This document shows positions 34,157 through 40,120 of a stretch of 40,120 nucleotides of DNA, one piece after another. A program made the position numbers and the translations under genes. Each line of letters starts with the position of its first letter. Within the stretch, counting starts at the first letter, position 1. The stretch is from assembly GCA_913052345.1 (NCBI GenBank), contig CAJXDR010000021.1, positions 1 to 40,120 on the forward strand. Reading direction: 5' to 3'. Source of the DNA: UBA4421 sp002470275. GTDB lineage: Bacteria; Pseudomonadota; Gammaproteobacteria; Pseudomonadales; Azotimanducaceae. Below the pieces are notes generated by a model that searched no databases, had not been told where the DNA came from, and saw only the letters and a program-made list of their open reading frames with translations.

Positions 34157-36121
34157 ATGAGCAAGACTGCCCGCTTTGATGACCGTGTGGATACTGATCC
34201 TGAACTTTCCTCCGGGGAGACGCTGGCTTTGCTGATGCGCTCGCTGAAATTTATCGGGCGAGTCAGGGTACTGTTTTTCTATAAGGTCTTATTCGCTTCG
34301 GTAGCGATCCTACCGCCGCTGATCTTGCCCTGGATCCTAAAAATCATTGTGGACCAAGTGATCCTGCAGCAGCCCTTTCAGCTAGAGGAGGTGCCGTTTC
34401 CTCCCTTCATGATGCCCTTTATTCACCTAATCATGGACATGAGCCCCACGGGCATCATGCTATCTACAACCCTGCTGTCCTTTGCTCTGCTCTTTATCTT
34501 TGGTCTTCGGGCCTCGGGACAGTTCGCAGATTTACCTCAGGGACATGATGCGGCGACCCAGTCAGAGCAGGCGATCTCTTCAGGGTCCAGCGAGGCCAGC
34601 GGATTATGGGGCACCATCGAAGTCCTGCTGACGGTGCGCATGACCCAGCGTTTGGCGAATTCGCTACGGACCACTCTGATGGGCCGCCTGAGCCGGCTCG
34701 AAATGACGACCTTGGACGATCAGCGCATTGGGGACTCCGTCTACCGAGTCATGTATGACGCCCCCATGCTCCCCGACATTTGCTACAAACTGACGATAGC
34801 GCCCCTGCTATTGCTCATCAGCTCGGCACTAGCCGTCTACATCATGCAGTACAGCTATGGCCGGGTAACACCTGAAATCGTCTGGGTCGCCACATGCCTG
34901 ATACCCGTTACCCTGCTGCTGACCCTCCCGCTGTCCAGGATCGCCCGGCGTCTGCATCAGACCAGCCGCGCCGCCGGAGCGGCGTCTGTAAACAGCATGG
35001 AAGAGGGGATGGACAACATTGCCGCGGTCCAGGCCCTCGGCGCCATGCAGAAAGAGACCGAACGCTTTAATACCAAGAGTGAGGAGGCCTTCCGCCGGCA
35101 CCGGCATACGGTTCTGCTGGATGCCGCAATAACGGTCATTGCCTATGCAACCATCACTTGTGGCGGTGTCTTGGCCTTCATCCTGATCACCGATGAGGTG
35201 ATCGAGGGGGTACTGACGCCCGGCGACTATACCGCCATGATTGGTATTTTAATGACCCTGATGTATGCAGCCCGATCCATCGGCCTTTACTGGATCGAAC
35301 TGCAAAAGAACGTAGCCGCTGTCCGGCGCGTGTTCTTCTTTATCGACTTCACCTCTGAGCTGGATCGGGCACAGACGCCGATAACGGTACCTCAGCGCGG
35401 CGTCTATTTTGATCAGGTGAGTTTCAGTTATCCAGATGGTCGCCAGGCGCTTGAGAACGTGAACCTAGAGCTGCCCGTTGGTGAGCTGGTGGCCGTGGTA
35501 GGCCCAACGGGGGCGGGTAAAACCACCCTGGCCTATATGCTGCCTGGCTACCTACGACCTTCCTCAGGCCAGATTCGATTCGACGATCAAGACCTCAGCC
35601 AGGCCGCAGTGGCGGACATCAGAGATCAGGTTACCTACGTTTTTCAGGAGCATATGCTGCTCACCGGAACCATCAGGGATAATCTGCTGTTGGCCAAGCC
35701 TGATGCAAGCGAGGCGGACATGCTGGAGGCCTGTCGTGTTGCGGGTGCCCTGGAGTTCATTGAAGCTCTGCCCGCAGGTCTGGATGCCCCGCTGGGTAAG
35801 GGAGGGAACACGCTCTCGGTGGGGCAAAAGCAGCGGCTGTCCATTGCGCGGGGCATCGTGCGCGATACGCCGATCCTGGTGATGGACGAACCCACGGCAG
35901 CCCTGGATCCCCGCACGGAGAACGCCTTGGTCGAGGCGCTTCGAGAGACGACGCGGAATCGGCTGGTCGTGGTTATTGCCCATCGGTTGTCTACCATACG
36001 AGAGGCAGATCGCATCATCTTCCTAGATAACGGCCAGGTAGCCGACGTGGGCGACCATGAGAGCCTGATGGCCAGGGCTGACAGCCTCTATCGCCGGTAC
36101 GTCGAGCTTCAGGCCAGCTAG
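34157..36121 (+). CDS. ABC exporter half-transporter 2
   Basis: A 654-aa type I ABC exporter subunit, partner of the previous gene. The membrane domain spans about 35-370, with a Ser/Gln-rich loop near 125-150. Walker A is GPTGAGKT (about 448-455), the signature LSVGQKQR (about 553-560), Walker B ILVMDEPTAALD, and the H-loop IAHRLSTI. Both subunits share the intracellular-loop motif IGD-S-VYRVMYD / TGDAIYRVYQD. Unlike many heterodimeric exporters, neither half has lost its catalytic Glu. ATG 34157 lies four bases after the stop of subunit 1, so translation is coupled. It converges on the ADP-ribosylglycohydrolase gene. Confidence 0.9.
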   Translation: MSKTARFDDRVDTDPELSSGETLALLMRSLKFIGRVRVLFFYKVLFASVAILPPLILPWILKIIVDQVILQQPFQLEEVPFPPFMMPFIHLIMDMSPTGIMLSTTLLSFALLFIFGLRASGQFADLPQGHDAATQSEQAISSGSSEASGLWGTIEVLLTVRMTQRLANSLRTTLMGRLSRLEMTTLDDQRIGDSVYRVMYDAPMLPDICYKLTIAPLLLLISSALAVYIMQYSYGRVTPEIVWVATCLIPVTLLLTLPLSRIARRLHQTSRAAGAASVNSMEEGMDNIAAVQALGAMQKETERFNTKSEEAFRRHRHTVLLDAAITVIAYATITCGGVLAFILITDEVIEGVLTPGDYTAMIGILMTLMYAARSIGLYWIELQKNVAAVRRVFFFIDFTSELDRAQTPITVPQRGVYFDQVSFSYPDGRQALENVNLELPVGELVAVVGPTGAGKTTLAYMLPGYLRPSSGQIRFDDQDLSQAAVADIRDQVTYVFQEHMLLTGTIRDNLLLAKPDASEADMLEACRVAGALEFIEALPAGLDAPLGKGGNTLSVGQKQRLSIARGIVRDTPILVMDEPTAALDPRTENALVEALRETTRNRLVVVIAHRLSTIREADRIIFLDNGQVADVGDHESLMARADSLYRRYVELQAS

Positions 36122-36138
36122 CCCCAACTTAGGTCAAA

Positions 36139-36170
36139 GCTCGGCCAAGACCTCGCTCGGCCAGGACCTA
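36139..36170. repeat. Two tandem 16-bp repeats between convergent genes
   Basis: GCTCGGCCAAGACCTC (36139-36154) is followed at once by GCTCGGCCAGGACCTA (36155-36170), with two differences. Further degraded copies of the GCCAAGACTA/GCCAAGGCTA kind continue to about 36210, into the end of the next gene. It looks like slipped-strand duplication and has no evident role. Confidence 0.7.
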
Positions 36171-36194
36171 GGCTAAATCAGAACAAAGCCAAGA

Positions 36195-37796
36195 CTAAGC
36201 CAAGGCTAGGCGTTTCCCCTTGGCCGGTATGCCACCCGGATAGAGGGCGCCGTCCAGCTGATCGCCGTTCATAAAGCCGTCGAAATCCACGACGAAATCC
36301 CAGCCGCCCTTATCGATGGTGTAGGCAAAGGTCAGGGTACCGTTGTCTACGTTGCTGGCCCTGATGGGGTAGGTATCAGCAAAATTCTCGCCGCTGACGG
36401 CGACGGTGCCTTGGGCAAAGTCCACCCGATGATCGCCCCACTTGGATTCGAGAAACCAGATACCGGTTGCGTTCCCCGGAGGGCTCTTGGCCTCCGCAGA
36501 ATCGGTGTCCGCGCTGACCTGCTTGGCTACCGCCAGAGTCCGTTGCGCGAGAGATGAAATTTCATTGTCCCCTTCGCCTCGAACGGCGGATATGAGGCGG
36601 TCATTGAGCACGCCAACCCATTTCTCAGGCAGAGCCTTGGCGCCGAACTTGACGCCAAGAATTGAGCCGACGGTTGCGCCATTGCAATCGGTATCCCAGC
36701 CCGCGAGCACAGAAACCACAATGCCGCGCTCGTAGTCATGGTTGCCATAGTAGACGCCGAGCACCACCACGGCCGCATTGTTGATGGTATGTACGCCGTG
36801 ATAGTGGCCGTAATGCGCGTTGACCTTTTCCCATACCGATTCCCAGTCGGCTTCCTCCCTGCACCATCCAAGGGTGTCTCGAATCGCCTGAGCCAAACGG
36901 CAGTTGCTGGGGATCTCGGCCAGACCCGCCAAGATAATCTCCTCGGCGTCATCCAGAACAAAGGCCGCCGCGATCATGGCTGCAACGAACATTTCGCCGT
37001 AGATGCCGTTTTTAGTGTGTGAGATTGACGCGTCTTGGTACGCGAGGGCTGCCGCCCTCTCTGGCCATCCCGGAGCCGCATATCCGAATATATCGGCACG
37101 AATTTGGGCGCCAATCCACTCTCTGAACGGATTGCGATGGGTGGCGGACGCGGGTGGCCAGGTGCCAACCACGAAGTTACGGTAGGCCGCGTTTTCGGCG
37201 GTATACAGAAGGCTGAAGGGCATGGAGGCCAGCCAAATGTTTGCGATACCCCGTGCCGTCGTTTTGGCCCCCCTTCGCTCTAGCGCCAGCAGGCCTAGAA
37301 TCGGGAAGTCCATATCGTCATCCCGGTCCATGAAGCTAATGTTGCCCCGGGTAGAAGGCCTGTGAATGTCAGGAAGGACTTTCTCGTCAAAGGGCACATA
37401 GTCGTCAAGGGGGAGGGCGTCCCGAGCGCTCAGGTATTCATTGATTCGCTTCTTGGGCCAGCCCTCAACGGGTTTGCCTAGGGCGCAGCCGGCAGCTCGG
37501 CCTAACCAGGCGCCGTAGATTTTGTCGTACAGAGCGGCCTCATCCCAGGCGAGATCATAGCGGCGTGTGCCCGGTCCACGCAGCTGCTGGATTTCATCTA
37601 GGGTAGAGGGCTCCTGATATTCAAAGGTGTCCGCAATGGGAAGCGCGACCAACTCATCGTAAAGGGATTCAAACTCTGCCTCGCTAGCGTCCGAGGCCAG
37701 GGCGGCTTGGATACGCTCTGCGATGGCCTGAGTATCGCAGCCTTCTTCCTTGCGTTGCTTGAGTTCTGACTTAATGAATTTCTTTGCGAGCATCAT
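36195..37796 (-). CDS. ADP-ribosylglycohydrolase-family protein with extra C-terminal beta domain
   Basis: A 533-aa protein with an ADP-ribosylglycohydrolase (DraG/ARH) core at about 90-415. YGAWLGRAAGCALGKPVEG (94-112) opens the fold. The Mg-binding acids are in RDDDMDF (158-164) and in GWDTDCNGATVGSILG (D368, D370). Family members cleave ADP-ribose or other N- and O-ribosyl bonds, but many bacterial ones in sugar loci act on unknown glycosides. Residues ~1-90 are helical. Residues ~443-533 look like a lipocalin-like beta domain (WFLESKWGDHRVDF, GTLTFAYTIDKGGWDFVVDFDGFMNGDQLDGA, ending GKR). This makes it clearly longer than the ~300-aa family norm. No signal peptide. The start is one of two adjacent ATGs at 37796/37793. 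Read as a hydrolase of a sugar-linked compound in this context, not as an ADP-ribose signalling enzyme; this is inference. Confidence 0.85.
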   Translation of the reverse strand: MMLAKKFIKSELKQRKEEGCDTQAIAERIQAALASDASEAEFESLYDELVALPIADTFEYQEPSTLDEIQQLRGPGTRRYDLAWDEAALYDKIYGAWLGRAAGCALGKPVEGWPKKRINEYLSARDALPLDDYVPFDEKVLPDIHRPSTRGNISFMDRDDDMDFPILGLLALERRGAKTTARGIANIWLASMPFSLLYTAENAAYRNFVVGTWPPASATHRNPFREWIGAQIRADIFGYAAPGWPERAAALAYQDASISHTKNGIYGEMFVAAMIAAAFVLDDAEEIILAGLAEIPSNCRLAQAIRDTLGWCREEADWESVWEKVNAHYGHYHGVHTINNAAVVVLGVYYGNHDYERGIVVSVLAGWDTDCNGATVGSILGVKFGAKALPEKWVGVLNDRLISAVRGEGDNEISSLAQRTLAVAKQVSADTDSAEAKSPPGNATGIWFLESKWGDHRVDFAQGTVAVSGENFADTYPIRASNVDNGTLTFAYTIDKGGWDFVVDFDGFMNGDQLDGALYPGGIPAKGKRLALA

Positions 37797-37959
37797 CTGT
37801 GGGGTCCCCTCGGTAGTCCGTTTTAGTCCGCCAGGCTAGAAAGGTCCCAAGCGTCGGTCAAACAGAAAGCGCTAATTCCCCCCCAAAACATTCAATTTAG
37901 CCCGGCTTGAGGTAATCTCCGCCGAAATTATGGGTGAATATCAAAAGCAGGGGCTTGAA

Positions 37960-37978
37960 TGTCACCGTTCCTGTGACA
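37960..37978. promoter_or_regulatory. 19-bp palindrome before the second 211-aa unknown gene
   Basis: TGTCAC (37960-37965) and GTGACA (37973-37978) are exact inverted repeats around seven bases, ending 24 bases before the ATG. A wider repeat ACATTCAA (37888-37895) / TTGAATGT (37955-37962) overlaps it. The position between promoter and ribosome site suggests an operator or leader hairpin. Confidence 0.4.
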
Positions 37979-38002
37979 GAGTTCTGAGAAAGAGGAGAGA
38001 CT

Positions 38003-38638
38003 ATGTTTTCTATTGATATGGGGTCATTGAGGCCTGCGGGGGAGTTTGGCTCCGAGGCCTGGTGTAAGGCCTGCGCGGACTACGGCATGCAAATTTTGGC
38101 CGCCGCTGACCTGCCCGAGGACCTGGTCTGGGGCTTCAGTGAAATCTACACGGACCCTCCGGCACGCTTGCTGAGCGATCAGCGCCTAAAGGCCGGGTAC
38201 TACTTTATGGTCGAAAACGGCGAAATTTCCGGCGGAGATGGGGTCACCGAGGGATGTCTGGCGCTACCAGGATTTCATGTTCAGATGAGTTGGGGCTTTC
38301 TCTGCAATCAATCCAGAACGCTTTACGGCAGTGCGGGTCAAAAGCAGCGAAGCGCCGAAGAGCAGGTGCTGCGTGAGGCGATGGAGGCCTTTCTCGGCCA
38401 CGCGCCGGATTTGGGCGGTATCGCAAATCCAGTTTGGCCTCAGCCCATCATCGCAGCCCTTAGCGTTGGCTCTGAAGAAGGGGCTGGGCTACACAACATC
38501 GCTGCAACCCTGCAAATGCCCTCACCTGAATTTGCAGACCTGCCGGTCACCGAGATGGGGGTTCCAGTATTTGCCGATATGGATGCTGAGCAAAAGCAGG
38601 CATTCGTGAGATTGTGCGGTGTGGGACCTGCCAACTGA
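38003..38638 (+). CDS. Unknown conserved 211-aa protein, copy B
   Basis: Paralogue of the protein at 12100-12735 and exactly as long (211 aa). The hand alignment needs only one two-residue shift, in the variable region around 130-150, balanced at the C-terminus. Conserved cysteines are C21 and C24 (W-C-K-A-C) and C101 (CNQS), by the same numbering. Other shared blocks are DPPAR, GGDG, ALPGFH, GSEEGAGLHNIAA and SPEFADLPVTEM. No signal peptide or membrane segment, and acidic overall. ATG 38003 has AGAGGAGAG upstream. It is followed 62 bases later by the transposase-like gene on the same strand. The family is not recognised; the strong conservation of short motifs across two distant copies argues for an enzyme or ligand-binding protein rather than a structural filler. 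Confidence 0.8.
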   Translation: MFSIDMGSLRPAGEFGSEAWCKACADYGMQILAAADLPEDLVWGFSEIYTDPPARLLSDQRLKAGYYFMVENGEISGGDGVTEGCLALPGFHVQMSWGFLCNQSRTLYGSAGQKQRSAEEQVLREAMEAFLGHAPDLGGIANPVWPQPIIAALSVGSEEGAGLHNIAATLQMPSPEFADLPVTEMGVPVFADMDAEQKQAFVRLCGVGPAN

Positions 38639-38700
38639 GACGAACAAGTGCAGGAGAGGGCATTTCGTGAAAGATCGAACAGTGATTAGGAGAGGCACTG

Positions 38701-39957
38701 ATGGAGAATAGAACAGCGGAACGGGTATTAGCTCAGATTAGGAAACAGCCGAGCTTGGAGCAATTTATGGAGCTGCTCTGTAGCCCTGGCCTGGGTCCAC
38801 GGATGGGAAAGGTGGAGCAAAAATTCGTTTGCAACATGCTTCGAGGCATATACGAAAAGCGTTCCCTAAATCTGACGGAAATCGCAAAAGGCTTGAACGA
38901 GCAAATTAGCCTGCATGCGACGCATAAGCGGCTGTCCAGAAACCTGGATGACCCCCAGCTGACTCAGAACCTTGAAAATCGACTGCTAAAGCTGGCCGCA
39001 ACGGCCGTTGGCCCTGACACCCGTCTGATCGTTCACGTTTATGATTTGAATAAAAAATATGCCAAAAAAATGGAGTTCATGGACCGCCTGGAGTCGGATT
39101 CTGCAGCGAGTTACCGAGTCTGCGAAATCCTGGCCAGCGACGAGGGGACAGACCACTACATCCCCCTGATCACCCGAGTATGGTCCAACCAGGTGCCGGG
39201 TTTCCAAAGCGACGCCGATGAAATCAAAAAGGCAGCCCATCAGGTGATGGCCGCTACCGAGAACCGAGGCCTGTTTTATTTTGACGACGCGAGCGTGGAC
39301 GCTATCCAACTGGTGCCATTCTTGGAGGATGAGGACATCGACTTCATCAGCATGACTCGCAACATAGGCCCCACGGTGCTTTGGCGGAATGAGATAACCA
39401 CCCCGCAAATGCTGGTAGAGCAGGTCGAGACCCGGTATGCAAAAACCATGTTTAAGCTGGTCCCCGAAGGCCTCCTGTTTCCCTCCCCGACGGATATGGG
39501 GTTATTTATGCATGCTGGATCCCTGCCGGTGAAGTCCCCGGTCACCCAGCGCCCCCTGAGCGTCATCGCGCTGCGCACCAAGTCCAACTTTGACAACGAA
39601 ACAGCAACGCCCCTGCTAACCTCTCGGACGAATCTACGCTCCAGAAAGGCCTTAATGGGCCTGCTGGACTCCTTCCTGTCTATGCAGGACGTCATTGCTG
39701 CCCACCGCACGCTGCGAGAAAGCTTCGATCCCGAGAATTTTAGAGTGCTGACCTATGGTCGCCTTCAGCTGTTGATCACGCTGCTGCAGGCGGTGCTGAA
39801 ATATGAGGCCGCCTTGGCCTGCACGGTCAGTCTGGGTGATCACCTGTTTGCAGCAAAGCCGCACACGGGAGAAATCGAAAGAACCTATCTCCTGCCGGAA
39901 CATTTGCAGAACACTCAATCTGCATCATTGAGCCAAGACGCCAGGGCTGCGTCCTGA
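38701..39957 (+). CDS. DDE-transposase-like protein, probably catalytically dead
   Basis: A 418-aa protein that resembles IS4-type DDE transposases. A helical N-terminal domain includes LHATHKRLSRNL (71-82). Then comes YDLNKKYAKKME with D115 in the place of the first catalytic acid (transposases have DLSDIxKPYAKKME). IPLITRVWSNQVPGFQSDADEI follows, and FYFDDAS has D195 as second acid. The third region, normally IEExFRxxK before the RVxxY helix, reads VIAAHRTLRESFDPENFRVLTYGRLQ, so Ala (333-334) appears to replace the Glu pair. This alignment is from memory of the family. No flanking inverted repeats or target duplications are visible. The ATG follows AGGAGAGG. Options are a domesticated DNA-binding protein or regulator, or a decayed insertion sequence that kept an open frame. 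An active transposase is less likely. Confidence 0.65.
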   Translation: MENRTAERVLAQIRKQPSLEQFMELLCSPGLGPRMGKVEQKFVCNMLRGIYEKRSLNLTEIAKGLNEQISLHATHKRLSRNLDDPQLTQNLENRLLKLAATAVGPDTRLIVHVYDLNKKYAKKMEFMDRLESDSAASYRVCEILASDEGTDHYIPLITRVWSNQVPGFQSDADEIKKAAHQVMAATENRGLFYFDDASVDAIQLVPFLEDEDIDFISMTRNIGPTVLWRNEITTPQMLVEQVETRYAKTMFKLVPEGLLFPSPTDMGLFMHAGSLPVKSPVTQRPLSVIALRTKSNFDNETATPLLTSRTNLRSRKALMGLLDSFLSMQDVIAAHRTLRESFDPENFRVLTYGRLQLLITLLQAVLKYEAALACTVSLGDHLFAAKPHTGEIERTYLLPEHLQNTQSASLSQDARAAS

Positions 39958-40060
39958 GCGCCAGCGCAGGAAACGGTAAGGATGGATCAGTAACCAGGAA
40001 CAGCAGAGACGATAGAATTGTCTGGGTTGAGGCCGGTGTCCTTGGCATAATGAGGCCCCC

Positions 40061-40120
40061 GCGCCCGTAGCTCAACTGGATAGAGCATCGGCCTTCTAAG
40101 CCGAGGGTTGAAGGTTCGAG
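40061..40120 (+). tRNA. tRNA-Arg(TCT), 5' part (cut by the window edge)
   Basis: The 5' acceptor strand GCGCCCG starts at 40061, followed by TA and a D-arm GCTCAACTGGATAGAGC. The anticodon arm has stem TCGGC/GCCGA around loop CTTCTAA, so the anticodon is TCT (Arg). The start of the T-arm with GGTTCGAG runs to the window edge; the 3' half is outside. tRNA-Arg genes are common integration sites for islands, so the missing 3' end is where an attachment site would be sought. Confidence 0.9.

Noticed and set aside
38701..39957. Complete active insertion sequence
   Set aside because: No terminal inverted repeats or target duplication seen within the flanks, and the third catalytic acid seems absent.

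Overview
The window looks like a stretch of a Gram-negative, probably marine gammaproteobacterial chromosome. It has a TonB-dependent outer-membrane receptor, YejABEF-type inner-membrane import genes, Shine-Dalgarno-led genes with many GTG/TTG starts, and moderately GC-rich coding sequence. The taxon is an inference. It is bounded by two tRNA genes, each cut by the window edge: the 3' part of tRNA-Pro(TGG) at the left and the 5' part of tRNA-Arg(TCT) at the right. I see no integrase, and no recognisable transcription factor anywhere in the 40 kb.

Layout. (1) 0-9 kb is a loose set of genes: a membrane fatty-acid-hydroxylase/sterol-desaturase protein, a small lipoprotein, an unusual NTF2-like + GH32 fusion, a photolyase, a membrane-anchored alpha/beta hydrolase of the epoxide-hydrolase type, and an Asn-rich heptad coiled-coil protein. 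(2) 8.7-19 kb is an uptake and C3/C4 sugar-acid block: a GldA-like dehydrogenase, yejF, an unknown 211-aa protein, and a tight minus-strand operon, DUF1537 kinase - class II aldolase/decarboxylase - yejA - yejB - yejE. (3) 19-22 kb is a large TonB-dependent receptor transcribed divergently from that operon and ended by a strong terminator. (4) 22-30 kb holds two paralogous ~937-aa dikinases of the rifampin-phosphotransferase architecture flanking two paralogous cyclase-fold proteins. (5) 30-36 kb is a plus-strand operon: canonical GH32 enzyme, metallophosphoesterase, and two half-size ABC exporters. (6) 36-40 kb holds an ADP-ribosylglycohydrolase-family protein with an extra beta-rich tail, a second copy of the unknown 211-aa protein, and a transposase-like protein that seems to lack its third catalytic acid.

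A possible common logic (inference): the receptor and YejABEF import a sugar-containing compound. Two GH32 enzymes without signal peptides release fructosyl or similar units in the cytoplasm. The metallophosphoesterase, dikinases and cyclases rework the rest. The GldA-like dehydrogenase, DUF1537 kinase and class II aldolase feed a C4 sugar acid to a triose phosphate, and the ABC exporter pair removes something. The most striking point is the doubling: two dikinases, two cyclases, two GH32s and two unknown 211-aa proteins. The dikinase + variant-cyclase set with the paired unknown family is the best candidate here for an undescribed system.
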